Part shown: positions 25,215 to 34,286 of the stretch, in pieces
How positions within the stretch are numbered: position 1 is the first letter of the stretch
Layout: every line of letters starts with the position of its first letter
Translations under genes and position numbers: made by a program
Notes under the pieces: model-generated
The model's input: only the letters and a program-made list of their open reading frames with translations
Told to the model about the DNA's origin: nothing
Database searches by the model: none
Source: Candidatus Borrarchaeota archaeon
Lineage (GTDB): Archaea > Asgardarchaeota > Sifarchaeia > Borrarchaeales > Borrarchaeaceae
Reading direction: 5' to 3'
Assembly (NCBI GenBank): GCA_016840645.1
Contig: JAEORY010000001.1
Span: 33,963 to 97,962, forward strand
DNA: 64,000 nt

Positions 25215-27332
25215 CTATTTTAACGGTGAACTAAACTCTATATATCTTAAAGTAGTGACTTCAGCACTACTGCTGCTTGAACTACTACTACTTGATTCCG
25301 ATGATGAGCTTGAACTTGACGACTCAGACGATGAGCTGCTTGATTCAGACGAACTTGATGAACTGCTACTTGATGATTCAGAAGACGATGACGATGATGA
25401 TGAACTTGAACTTGATGACTCAGACGAACTTGATGAACTACTGCTGCTTGATTCAGACGATGAACTTGACGAACTTGAGGATTCAGATGAGCTTGAACTG
25501 CTGCTAGAAGATTCTGAAGACGACGATGATGATTCAGACGAGCTTGAACTACTGCTTGATGATTCTGACGACGAGCTTGACGACCGAGAAGAGGAGCTTG
25601 ACGACCGAGAAGAGGAGCTTGATGATTCAGACGATGATGATGAATGAGAAGAACTAAGACTTGATGAACTCGATGATTCAGATGAAGATGAAGACGATTC
25701 AGATGAAGATGAAGACGATTCAGATGAAGATGAGGATGATTCTGATGACGATGACGAACTACTGCTGCTTGACATTGATGAAGATGAACTTGAACTACTA
25801 CTACTTGATTCTGATGATGATGATGATCCAGACGATTCAGATGAACTTGATGATTCAGAAGATGATGAACTCGAACTTGATGATTCAGAAGATGATGAAC
25901 TCGAACTTGATGATTCAGAAGAGGATGAAGAACTTGATGAACTTGATGATTCAGAAGATGATGAACTCGAACTTGATGATTCAGAGGAACTTGAAGAACT
26001 TGAGCTTGATGATTCTGATGAACTACTACTCGATGATTCTGAAGAACTTGAGCTGCTACTCGATGATTCAGATGACGATGATGAACTGCTTGATTCTGAC
26101 GATGATGATAAGCTACTACTTGACGATTTAGATGAAGAAGATGAACTTGATGATGAGGATGAGCTTGTACTTGATGAACTCGATGATTCAGAGGATGAAC
26201 TCGATGATTCTGATGATGAGCTTGATGATTCCGAAGATGAGCTACTGCTACTACTCGATCCAGATGATTCCGATGAACTACTGCTTGAAGATTGTGACGA
26301 TGAACTTGATGACAGAGACGAAGATGACGATGAAACAGAGCTCGATGACTCAGATGAGCTTGAGGAATCAGAAGAACTTGAAACACCAGATGATGAGCTT
26401 GACTCAGACGAAGAAGATGAACTACTGCTACTTGACTCAGAAGATGACGATGAACTGGATGACTCTGATGAACTCGATGAGCTACTACTACTTGATTCTG
26501 ATGATGACGATGAACTACTACTTGATGATTCAGACGATGAGCTTGAAGATGAACTACTTGACTCTGATGATGAGCTTGAAGATGAACTGCTTGATTCTGA
26601 TGAGGATGATGACATCTTTGATGATGCCGAAGACGAACTTGAACTACTGCTACTTGACTGAGAAGAGGAGCTTGAAGAAAGAGAAGATGAACTTGATGAC
26701 TCTGATGAACTCGATGAGCTACTACTACTTGATTCCGATGAACTTGACGATTCCGATGAAGATGATGAGCTACTGCTTGATGATTCAGATGATGATGATG
26801 AACTCGAACTGGATGATTCAGATGAGGAAGACAAACTGCTACTGGACGATTCAGATGAAGAGCTTGAAGACGAACTTGAAGATTCAGACGAACTTGATGA
26901 ACTACTGCTGCTTGATTCAGACGAACTTGAAGAACTACTGCTTGATGATTCCGAAGATGAAGATGAGCTCGAACTTGATGATTCCGATGAACTTGATGAA
27001 CTACTACTGGACGATTCTGATGATGATGATGATTCAGAAGATGAGCTACTGTTGGATGATTCGGATGAGCTTGAGCTGCTACTGCTACTTGATTCTGAAG
27101 ATGACGAAGAACTGCTTGATTCAGACGAACTTGATGATTCTGACAGCGATGATGAGCTTGAAGATTCAGACGATGAGCTTGATGATTCTGACGATGAACT
27201 TGATGACTGAGAAGACGAGCTTGACGACCGAGATGAAGAGCTTGAAGCTCTTTCCAATAATAGAGCATCACTATTTGTCTCTAATAGTAAAGAGCCGCTT
27301 TCATCCTCTAATAAAAGTTCATCAAGTGCCAT
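25215..27332 (-). CDS. Giant Ser/Glu-repeat low-complexity protein 1
   Basis: The 705-residue protein has a short ordered start (ALDELLLEDESGSLLLETNS), then about 650 residues of serine runs broken by single Glu, Gln, Leu or Arg. It closes with a short tail (AEVTTLRYIEFSSPLK). The start resembles small Leu/Glu repeats found at the N termini of phage fibre proteins. Such a stalk is likely extended, acidic and possibly heavily modified on Ser. It has a GGAG site and is coupled to the next repeat protein. The codons used for Ser vary (TCA, AGC, AGT, TCG, TCT), so the low complexity is kept at the protein level. Confidence 0.6.
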   Translation of the reverse strand: MALDELLLEDESGSLLLETNSDALLLERASSSSSRSSSSSSQSSSSSSESSSSSSESSSSSSLSESSSSSESSSSSSSSESSSSSSSSSSESSNSSSSSESSSSSESSSSSSSSSSESSSSSSSSSSESSSSSSSSSSESSSSSSSSSSESSSSSSSSSSESSSSSLSSSSESSSSSSSSSSESSSSSSSSSSESSSSSESSSSSSSSSSESSSSSSLSSSSSSQSSSSSSSSSSASSKMSSSSSESSSSSSSSSSESSSSSSSSSSESSSSSSSSSSESSSSSSSSSSESSSSSSSSESSSSSSSSSSESSSSSGVSSSSDSSSSSESSSSVSSSSSSLSSSSSSQSSSSSSSESSGSSSSSSSSSESSSSSSESSSSSSESSSSSSTSSSSSSSSSSSSKSSSSSLSSSSESSSSSSSSESSSSSSSSSESSSSSSSESSSSSSSSSSESSSSSSSSSESSSSSSSSSSSESSSSSSSSSESSSSSSSSSESSSSSESSGSSSSSESSSSSSSSSSSMSSSSSSSSSSESSSSSSESSSSSSESSSSSSESSSSSSLSSSHSSSSSESSSSSSRSSSSSSRSSSSSSESSSSSSSSSESSSSSSESSSSSSSSSESSSSSSSSSESSSSSSSSSSESSSSSSSSSSSSSESSSSSSSSSSESSSSSSESSSSSSSSESSSSSSSSSSAEVTTLRYIEFSSPLK

Positions 27333-27335
27333 CTA

Positions 27336-29357
27336 TTAAAACTCCACAATATATTTAAAGGTAGAAGGAAATTCAATTATCTCCCAATCATCAAAAACTG
27401 CTGTCAGACTGCTTGAGCTTGAACTTGCTGAGCTTGAACTGCTACTGCTTGATTCAGACGACTCAGATGAAGATGATGATGAACTACTTGATGATTCAGA
27501 TGAAGAAGAAGAACTGCTGCTACTACTGGATTCAGAGGATGAACTTGAACTTGAACTTGATGACTCCGACGATGAAGATGATGATGATGAACTACTGCTT
27601 GATGATTCAGATGATGAAGATGAAGACGAGCTGCTTGATTCTGACGAAGATGATGATGAACTACTTGATGATTCAGATGAACTTGACGAGCTTGAACTAC
27701 TCGATTCAGATGATGATGAAGATGAACTACTGCTTGATTCTGACGAAGATGATGATAAACTACTGCTTGATTCAGAGGAAGATGAAGATGAACTACTGCT
27801 TGAACCGCTTGATTCAGATGAAGAACTCGAACTTGAACTGGATGACTCAGATGAAGATGATGAACTGGATGATTCCGATGACGAACTAGATGATAAAACA
27901 GATGATCTAGATGAAGATGAACTACTGCTTGAACCGCTTGATTCGGATGAAGAACTCGAACTTGAACTGGATGATTCAGATGAAGATGATGAACTGGATG
28001 ATTCCGATGACGAACTAGATGATAAAACAGATGATCTAGATGATGATGAACTTGAACTTGAACCGCTTGATTCGGATGAAGAACTCGAACTTGAACTGCT
28101 TGATTCAGATGAAGATGATGAACTTGAACTAGATGACTCTGATGAAGATGAAGATGAGCTACTACTCGATGATTCTGATGAGCTTGATGAACTCGAACTG
28201 GATGATTCAGATGAAGATGATGAACTACTACTTGACGATTCAGATGAAGATGAAGATGAAGAGCTACTCGACGATTCAGACGAAGATGATGAACTACTAC
28301 TGCTGCTTGATTCAGAAGATGATGACGATTCTGATGAAGATGAAGAACTACTACTGGATGATTCAGATGAACTTGAACTTGAACTACTACTCGACTCAGA
28401 CGAAGATGATGAACTCGAACTTGATGACTCAGACGATGATGATGAAGATGAGCTTGCCGCCGCATACTCATCAAAGCCAATATCCCAAGCACTGCGGGTA
28501 TCGCCATCTATGTCATCATCAAATGCGAAATTCCCATCAGCCGAAAGATCGGTGCCGTTACCACGGCAAACCGTATCATCACTATCTAGATGATAATCGT
28601 CATTATCTGAATCTACATAGGTTGGATTTCCCTCTCCTTCGTCTATGTTGGTCGTATCGGTTACTGTTCCGCTGATCCCAACTGTTGCTTTTAATACATT
28701 ATTTGTTGCATAAATAGTTCCAGTGGTTGTACCTGATTCGTTTATCCCTTTGTCTATAGTATGAATTGTATTGTTAAAAATATAAATATCGCCAGCTGGT
28801 TCTTGGCAACGTACACCCTCATTACTATCTAATAATAAATTATTGACAAAATATACTTCACCGGAATCAGGTCGGCCATATATACATCTATTGTCCACTC
28901 CTGCATTCGTACTTTCGTAAACCAGGCAACCAACAACAGCCGAATAACCAGAGTTAGAATCAAATTGTATGGTATTAATATAATTATTACCCGAAGTTGT
29001 TTTTGCTACAAGGTCTTGAATATACTGATATTCTTCGTCACAATTAATGACATAATTTTCTGGTGCCGATCTATGAAATTCGGCGCAACTGCCATCACTT
29101 TTCGGAATACCGGAGTGTTTTGCCCCAGATGCAGGGCGGACAATACGGCAATAAGCAGCAGAATAAGTACCGCCACCCAGGATGACTCTATCATCATGCG
29201 CCCCGGCATAAACCTCTAAAACCTCTGAAACCTCAGAAGAAGTTAAATCATTATCAGTAGCCGCCTCCCATGTAGCAACAGACGAGTAGTCCTTACCACC
29301 ACCAGAATCATAGCTACTGACATTTTCGTTTGTACCGGTTCTGCGACTGCTTGCCAT
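27336..29357 (-). CDS. Beta-helix protein with long Ser/Glu-repeat tail
   Basis: Residues 1-300 of the 673-residue protein form a likely parallel beta-helix (VYFVNNLLLDSNEGV, IYIFNNTIHTIDKGI, IYATNNVLKATVG) that closes with WDIGFDEYA. About 330 residues of Ser runs with single Glu follow, then a hydrophobic C-terminal tail (FDDWEIIEFPSTFKYIVEF). The layout suggests a folded head on a flexible stalk. Internal near-identical blocks at about 27791-27925 and 27935-28044 show recent duplication within the stalk. No signal peptide is seen, so it is more likely a virion fibre than a secreted protein. Confidence 0.6.
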   Translation of the reverse strand: MASSRRTGTNENVSSYDSGGGKDYSSVATWEAATDNDLTSSEVSEVLEVYAGAHDDRVILGGGTYSAAYCRIVRPASGAKHSGIPKSDGSCAEFHRSAPENYVINCDEEYQYIQDLVAKTTSGNNYINTIQFDSNSGYSAVVGCLVYESTNAGVDNRCIYGRPDSGEVYFVNNLLLDSNEGVRCQEPAGDIYIFNNTIHTIDKGINESGTTTGTIYATNNVLKATVGISGTVTDTTNIDEGEGNPTYVDSDNDDYHLDSDDTVCRGNGTDLSADGNFAFDDDIDGDTRSAWDIGFDEYAAASSSSSSSSESSSSSSSSSSESSSSSSSSSSESSSSSSSSSSESSSSSESSSSSSSSSSSESSSSSSSSSSSESSSSSSSSSSESSSSSSSSSSESSSSSSSSSSSESSSSSSSSSSESSSSSSSSSSESSGSSSSSSSSRSSVLSSSSSSESSSSSSSSESSSSSSSSSSESSGSSSSSSSSRSSVLSSSSSSESSSSSSSSESSSSSSSSSSESSGSSSSSSSSSSESSSSLSSSSSESSSSSSSSSSESSSSSSSSSSESSSSSSSSSSESSSSSSSSSSESSSSSSSSSSSSSESSSSSSSSSSESSSSSSSSSSSESSSSSSSSSSESSESSSSSSSSASSSSSSLTAVFDDWEIIEFPSTFKYIVEF

Positions 29358-29827
29358 TACAGGTAATTTCCAGTGACCTTATCAAACACAAGCCCTTCAA
29401 CTCGAAAAGGCTTTCGAGGTGCAAGATAAGTTAGATTATCTTCATCCAAAATCATAAATGGTTGATAGATATCATTCGGGTTTTTTGCTCGATCAATATC
29501 AAAATCAGGAAAGTATTCTTTTAAGGTTCTTAACGGAATACAATAACGGCGCTTTTCATATCTTTTCCGCTTTTCCTCAAACCATCCTAAATATAGAGTT
29601 TTATCGTCAAATGCAGGCCCATCAAGTTTCCACAAATCTGTTTCTTCAAGCCCCTCAATTCTTAACCATATATAATCTTTTGTTTCCTTTGTACCGATCA
29701 CATAATGAGGGTTGCGGACCGCAATAATATCTCCCACACAAGCCCTTTCGCTCGCTGGTATGTCGGGGCGATTAACAGTCAACACCGCCACTTCTACAAC
29801 CGGCCATTTTCTCCAACGATAACCCAT
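29357..29827 (-). CDS. Conserved hypothetical protein next to repeat proteins
   Basis: The ATG at 29827 gives 156 residues (GYRWRKWPVVEVAVLTV ... FRVEGLVFDKVTGNYL). The sequence is a compact mixed alpha/beta protein rich in Trp, Tyr and basic residues, with a FEEKRKRYEKRRYCIPL segment. I do not recognise the family. Its stop overlaps the start of the beta-helix repeat protein (TAATG), so the two are translationally coupled and probably work together. Confidence 0.5.
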   Translation of the reverse strand: MGYRWRKWPVVEVAVLTVNRPDIPASERACVGDIIAVRNPHYVIGTKETKDYIWLRIEGLEETDLWKLDGPAFDDKTLYLGWFEEKRKRYEKRRYCIPLRTLKEYFPDFDIDRAKNPNDIYQPFMILDEDNLTYLAPRKPFRVEGLVFDKVTGNYL

Positions 29828-29829
29828 GA

Positions 29830-30354
29830 TCAATCATCCTTTGATATTCGATTAACTACCGCATCCTTTAAATCCTGCAATGTTTTATTCGGCAGATTTG
29901 GCAAGGCCGCAACACCCGTTTTTACATCAGCGAGATTGTTCGCATTTGCTATGACCGTCTTATAGTCCATCAGCCATTCACGGACTGCGTTAAACTGATG
30001 CTCGATTAAAACATCAAATGTAGCTACCAGCAATCGCCGCATCGCAGGGTTTATATTGATCATATTACGAGCGCTATCAGCCTCTTGCTCTTTTTCATCA
30101 TCATCTTCATACGCCTGATAGCCGTCTATTTCCTGCTGAGTAGAGTTGCGCACCGTGGTATCGTCCCATTTTTTAGATATGCCGAGTATGCGACGTTCAC
30201 CAGTTTCAATATCAATGTAATTTGTTCCGTCAGTAAATGTAGGGTCAGTCAGCACTCCCCAGTATTTTGGGTCTGAATCAGCAAAGGTCTGCCCTTTTGT
30301 GGATATTTTGATTACTTCTCCAGATGACTTTCTATATAATACGGTTGTTGCCAT
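29830..30354 (-). CDS. Phage protein, paralogue of the secreted protein at 32315
   Basis: The 174-residue protein begins ATTVLYRKSSGEVIKIS and contains GVLTDPTFTDG and STQQEIDGYQAYEDDDE. The gene at 32315-32812 shares these blocks in the same order (TTVLYRISSGEV, GVLTDPPFPDG, ATQQEIDGFDLY) and the same C-terminal NRIS(K/A)DD. This copy lacks a signal peptide, while the other has one. The family is probably structural, as similar proteins often accompany tail-fibre genes. The function is unknown. Confidence 0.5.
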   Translation of the reverse strand: MATTVLYRKSSGEVIKISTKGQTFADSDPKYWGVLTDPTFTDGTNYIDIETGERRILGISKKWDDTTVRNSTQQEIDGYQAYEDDDEKEQEADSARNMININPAMRRLLVATFDVLIEHQFNAVREWLMDYKTVIANANNLADVKTGVAALPNLPNKTLQDLKDAVVNRISKDD

Positions 30355-30396
30355 TTTACTTTCCTTCTGTTACAAATTTATATACAATTTTAGTGC

Positions 30397-30738
30397 TCAT
30401 GGAACCGCGTGCATATTTTTCGGTCCTAATGGTTTCACGAGCAATAGACAAGGGTCCGAATGCTCGCTTGTCCTCCCGTATTTATCCGTATATGTCGCAG
30501 TATAGACATGTTCCTCATTTGGTAGACCTGATATATCATACCTGATTGACAAATCGTTTTCCAGTGCAATGTTATCAGCCACGATGATACCATCAGCGTA
30601 TATGGTTGCCGATACGGGGCATTCAGTCAATTCCTCATCCCCACAAGGTCCATAAGGATCACTAATTAGATACGGTCCAGCCTGGCATATACTTACCATC
30701 ACCAATACTGCCAAAATTGCTAAGAATAGTTTTTTCAT
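30397..30738 (-). CDS. Small secreted protein with Ig-like domain
   Basis: The 113-residue protein starts with a clear Sec signal peptide (KKLFLAILAVLVMVSICQA, cut after CQA). The mature part is short, with three Cys (GPCGDEELTECP, SDPCLLL) and an Ig-like strand pattern (YDISGLPNEEHVYTATYTD). It is the first of four neighbouring genes whose products carry export signals, which is unusual for a phage. It may act in the periplasm or at the host surface. Confidence 0.6.
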   Translation of the reverse strand: MKKLFLAILAVLVMVSICQAGPYLISDPYGPCGDEELTECPVSATIYADGIIVADNIALENDLSIRYDISGLPNEEHVYTATYTDKYGRTSEHSDPCLLLVKPLGPKNMHAVP

Positions 30739-30747
30739 TTCTTCTCC

Positions 30748-32322
30748 TTAGTTTATCGAAACTCCCTGAAAAGATACGCCTTGGATGTTTGCATTTGTGC
30801 CATCTCCTTCCAACCCATAAGCCCCGATAATCCAAGTTGGATGCTGGTCTTCTTGAGCTTCGATTGTTACTGACGGTGGCGATGCTGTGTGATTTGTAAT
30901 GTCGGGGTCAAGTAAATCATCGTAAGAATCTCCAAGGTCGTAGCCAGCATTAGCCACTACCCCATCAGCCGTACTTGTCGGCCAAAACTCGTCCGAAGCT
31001 GGATTTTTAAAGTCGGGATTATCGTCATAATTGTCGCCAGCATAGGACTGGCTGTTTAATTGAGTCGCAGTATAGTTTGATCCCTCAATTTCTGCAAAAG
31101 TATGTCCATCTGCATCTTGATTGTAGTCATCACAAATATTATTATAAAACTCATAGCCAGACACAAGACCCTCAGTATCTACTACAAATATACATTCTCC
31201 ACCGACCTTTTTGATAGCGTTATTATATATCTTATTTCCTATTACATCCCCAAGTCCACCGTCTATAGCACTAAGTTTTATGCCATGATTGTTTGAGTTG
31301 TTATCGTTATCATAGATAGTATTATTATAGATCAAATTATTTGAGCTGTCATACGATGCATCTGTATACGATAGTATATCTATGCAGCCTTGATCTGATC
31401 TTGGGTGTTTAGCATTATTGCAAGACAAAACATTACCATAAATTTCGTTACTGTCGCCGCCGTATATTTCGATACCTTGCCCGTGATTTTTGCAGTAGTT
31501 AAATCTTATAATATTGCTATCAGAATTATAGTTAAACCCAATGCAAAAATCCTCATGAGTAGATGACTCGTAAAAATAATTGTATTGTGTTGTATTATTC
31601 GTTCCATTTTGGTGCTGAACGCCCCCGTGGTCACTACCTGTACAATGGTTATATTGAAAAGTGTTGCTATCACCACATACCTGAAAACAATCACCACCAG
31701 AGGGAGCGGTTTCATCATCTTGGTCATCCAAATCAATTAAATTATATTCTATTAAATTGCTGTCTCCCCCATTGTCGCCATAACAACCGGCCTCTATACC
31801 TTCGCTGACATAGAAAATATAGTTATACCTTGCCTTGTTATTATTAGACCTAAACCGTATCCCATATTCTGCTGTATCCAATTTTAGAGAATTTATCTCT
31901 ATATAAGTTGAAGTAGCACTATCGGGAGTTACAATAAGGTCGGTCGAATCATAAGTCCCATAGAATCGGGGCTTTGTTAGTCCCCCCGAACAGTTTTGCC
32001 CAAAAGTTTCGTTTCCGCCATCCTCGTGACTGCCGTCTGCGTTATAAGCGCCAATTATTATATAATCCCCGGAAGTACCGCTGTTCGAAATGGAGATGTT
32101 TCCGTTATAAGCCGTTCCGCATAATTGGCGGTAATCGTTACCAGTAGTGATAGTTAGGTCGGACCACTCATCAACAGGACCATCAGCCCCACCATCACAT
32201 ACATGAGTAGTGCCATCACCAGGAGTACCGCAATCAGGATTGATATAGTAATCCGCTCCCCACCCAGGCAAAGCGAAAGCTAAAATAAGAAGTATATATA
32301 TGTAAAGAAGTCTTTTAATCAT
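30748..32322 (-). CDS. Secreted parallel beta-helix protein
   Basis: The 524-residue protein begins with a signal peptide (IKRLLYIYILLILAFALPGWG, cut near GWGA). The mature part is a right-handed beta-helix with many short repeats (IEYNLIDLDD, FQYNHCTGSD, IRFNYCKNHGQG, IYGNVLSCNN, IYNNTIYDND, NKIYNNAIKK). It closes with the WIIGAYGLEG segment common to such folds. The fold is that of polysaccharide-active or adhesive proteins. An export signal on a phage beta-helix points to a product acting outside the host cytoplasm rather than in the particle. Confidence 0.65.
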   Translation of the reverse strand: MIKRLLYIYILLILAFALPGWGADYYINPDCGTPGDGTTHVCDGGADGPVDEWSDLTITTGNDYRQLCGTAYNGNISISNSGTSGDYIIIGAYNADGSHEDGGNETFGQNCSGGLTKPRFYGTYDSTDLIVTPDSATSTYIEINSLKLDTAEYGIRFRSNNNKARYNYIFYVSEGIEAGCYGDNGGDSNLIEYNLIDLDDQDDETAPSGGDCFQVCGDSNTFQYNHCTGSDHGGVQHQNGTNNTTQYNYFYESSTHEDFCIGFNYNSDSNIIRFNYCKNHGQGIEIYGGDSNEIYGNVLSCNNAKHPRSDQGCIDILSYTDASYDSSNNLIYNNTIYDNDNNSNNHGIKLSAIDGGLGDVIGNKIYNNAIKKVGGECIFVVDTEGLVSGYEFYNNICDDYNQDADGHTFAEIEGSNYTATQLNSQSYAGDNYDDNPDFKNPASDEFWPTSTADGVVANAGYDLGDSYDDLLDPDITNHTASPPSVTIEAQEDQHPTWIIGAYGLEGDGTNANIQGVSFQGVSIN

Positions 32323-32812
32323 CCGCGCTTATCCTGTTTCTAATTGCATTAAAAGCCTGTGAATAGTCTATTTGCGGCAGACCATGTTGCGCTCGTAAAA
32401 CGTTTAGTTGATCGACAAGCTCTTTTATTAAAGCGATAAAAATTCTTCTATACTTCGGGTCGTTTTGCATTAAGCTTTTTGCATTTTCAGCTATTCGCGC
32501 GTTTTCATCGCTTTCAACATATAAATCGAATCCATCAATCTCTTGCTGAGTTGCGTTTCTAACTGTTCCATTGTCATTTATTTTAGTATACCCAAGCCCT
32601 CTCGTTCCCTGTGGTGTTCTCCATTCATTTCCATCAGGGAAAGGAGGATCGGTTAGCACCCCAAAATAAGTAGCATCGAACTCTAAAAATTGACTATCGG
32701 ACACACTTATATCACAAACCTCCCCGCTTGAAATGCGATATAAGACAGTCGTTGCACTTGCGAAGTTAAACGATAAGAAAATAAAGATTGCAGCTAAAAT
32801 TGTTTTTTTCAT
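32315..32812 (-). CDS. Secreted paralogue of the 29830 protein
   Basis: The start at 32812 is chosen because it gives a signal peptide (KKTILAAIFIFLSFNFASA) and has an AAGGAT site. The protein is then 165 residues long. The mature part shares TTVLYRISSGEV, GVLTDPPFPDG and ATQQEIDGFDLY with the unsignalled protein at 29830-30354. The pair shows a family being used both inside and outside the cytoplasm. It overlaps the beta-helix gene by 8 bp. Confidence 0.55.
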   Translation of the reverse strand: MKKTILAAIFIFLSFNFASATTVLYRISSGEVCDISVSDSQFLEFDATYFGVLTDPPFPDGNEWRTPQGTRGLGYTKINDNGTVRNATQQEIDGFDLYVESDENARIAENAKSLMQNDPKYRRIFIALIKELVDQLNVLRAQHGLPQIDYSQAFNAIRNRISADD

Positions 32813-32823
32813 AGTATAAATCC

Positions 32824-33780
32824 TTATGGAGTATAACAAGTCCAGGTTCCCTGGTTTTCCCACACTACCCATGTGCCATCAGTACGGCCGCGTAGTACAA
32901 CAAAATCCCCAGCGGCTTTAGCGCTGTTATTTGTGATACCTTGCCCCTGTGTACAAGTAGTTCCATTAGGCAAAATAATGTAATCCGTTGCATTTGGCTT
33001 TATCTGTAATGCATAGGTATTATTTCTATCCATTGCTCGTAATGTGCTTCCAACATCTGTATCACATAAACCAGAATCAGGGGCGGTTATAGTCTGGACT
33101 GCTCCCGATCCAGTTGCATAAACCTCCTCATAGCAAACAGTGGACGAAGACAGATCATAATCGCCTGTTTGTGCTGTGCTCTTTATACCTGCATCGATAT
33201 ACATTGCCTCAATCCCGGCAGAAGAGTCGATCTTTCTATCTGTCTCCCAGGCATTATCACTTGCATCAAAACGAATTACTTCGGTATGAGTACCATTGAT
33301 AACACATTCTATCCAAAAGTCACCGTACTCGGCATCCTCGGTAGTGGTAGTAAGATTAGAATATAGAGTGCAGGAAACCTCATCCGCATCATCGGCTCCT
33401 GCAGCATCACTATCTCGAAATGGTAATTGAGGATCAGTATTACCCTCTGAATCTATACTTCCAACATTATTCAAATCATAGGTATTAACATCAAGATCCT
33501 GCCCAAGGGTGTGGAGAGCTTTAACGAGATTAGATACCTGGATCTTCTTAGATACCCCACCATCATTAATATAGATCTCATCCGAATCAGCAGGGATAGC
33601 AGCTAATTCCGTAAGATCAGAAAGCTTAGAGCTTGCTCCTACTCCAGCCGCAGCATCCAAATCCTCCTCAAGTTTGCTATCTTCTAAAGCCTCAATCCTG
33701 CGGTCAAGATCAACAATCATCTTAGGAGTAGCACAACCTGCCAATAACAAAATTAAAAATAATAAAAATAGTCTTTTCAT
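32824..33780 (-). CDS. Lipoprotein-like phage protein
   Basis: The 318-residue protein begins KRLFLLFLILLLAGCATPK, a textbook lipoprotein signal with lipobox LAGC. A short coiled coil follows (MIVDLDRRIEALEDSKLEED) and then a phage-type structural body: DEIYINDGGVSKKIQVSNLV, LPFRDSDAAGADDADEVSC, a TEVIRFDASDNAWE strand and GRTDGTWVVWENQGTWTC. This domain pattern is normally found in virion fibre proteins. A lipid-anchored version would sit in the host envelope and may block receptor or adsorption steps. Its ATG overlaps the stop of the gene upstream. Confidence 0.6.
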   Translation of the reverse strand: MKRLFLLFLILLLAGCATPKMIVDLDRRIEALEDSKLEEDLDAAAGVGASSKLSDLTELAAIPADSDEIYINDGGVSKKIQVSNLVKALHTLGQDLDVNTYDLNNVGSIDSEGNTDPQLPFRDSDAAGADDADEVSCTLYSNLTTTTEDAEYGDFWIECVINGTHTEVIRFDASDNAWETDRKIDSSAGIEAMYIDAGIKSTAQTGDYDLSSSTVCYEEVYATGSGAVQTITAPDSGLCDTDVGSTLRAMDRNNTYALQIKPNATDYIILPNGTTCTQGQGITNNSAKAAGDFVVLRGRTDGTWVVWENQGTWTCYTP

Positions 33781-34199
33781 GCTGGTATCCCCACAAAGAA
33801 TATTTTATCGACTACACCGTCCGCTTCCCTGATAAGGTCAGTCTGTGGCTCAATGATCAGAATCTTCTCCTCCAATAAACAAATATTGCAGACATGAGCC
33901 CCTTGTTGATGTTTGAATGAATGCCCTTTCACCTGCCCGAAAGGAATAGGATTATTAAATTTTAGCTTTACATTCTGCCCTACTTCTCTACTCACAGAGG
34001 CGCATAGCTGAAGTGCGAAATCATCACAATCAAATCTATAGCCCCTGAATTTAATTCTTTCTGTTTTATCATGCTTAACCAACCATCGCACATCATCCTC
34101 AGTCGGATATTCATATTCGTAATCATTCAGCCAGATATTCTTGCAGTCTGGCCAAAGTTTCCTTATCCTATTTCTAATCTCTTTATACGATATTCCCAT
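33777..34199 (-). CDS. Transglutaminase-like cysteine peptidase, putative
   Basis: The 140-residue protein has RFDCDDFALQLCASVSREVG at about residues 52-71, where the C-D-D-F/Y-A block is typical of bacterial transglutaminase-like peptidases. HVCNICLLEEKILIIEPQTD follows at about 102-121, offering a His and an acidic residue for the catalytic triad. The role is unknown. Wall or protein cross-link editing is possible. It is the first gene after a copy of the dispersed repeat and precedes the lipoprotein gene. Confidence 0.5.
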   Translation of the reverse strand: MGISYKEIRNRIRKLWPDCKNIWLNDYEYEYPTEDDVRWLVKHDKTERIKFRGYRFDCDDFALQLCASVSREVGQNVKLKFNNPIPFGQVKGHSFKHQQGAHVCNICLLEEKILIIEPQTDLIREADGVVDKIFFVGIPA

Positions 34200-34200
34200 A

Positions 34201-34275
34201 TTATAATATACCTTAGTACTAATTTAAAAAGAAAGTTTAATATAGGCTAAATGAGGCTGTTTAAAGCTATGTTCT
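34201..34275 (-). repeat. Dispersed intergenic repeat, copy 4
   Basis: Read on the minus strand it gives CATAGCTTTAAACAGCCTC, ATTTAGCCTATATTAAAC and then TACTAAGGTATATTATAA. It begins 12 nt after the phosphoesterase stop and ends 1 nt before the next start codon. It is in the sense orientation, like copies 1 and 5, and shares the extra GCTTTAAACAGCCT block only with copy 5. Confidence 0.6.
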
Positions 34276-34286
34276 AAAGCTTTCTA

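Noticed and set aside
25255..27358. Plus-strand acidic and Met/Asn-rich frames opposite the Ser/Glu genes
   Set aside because: They are antisense shadows of low-complexity codons, with no ribosome sites and no order.
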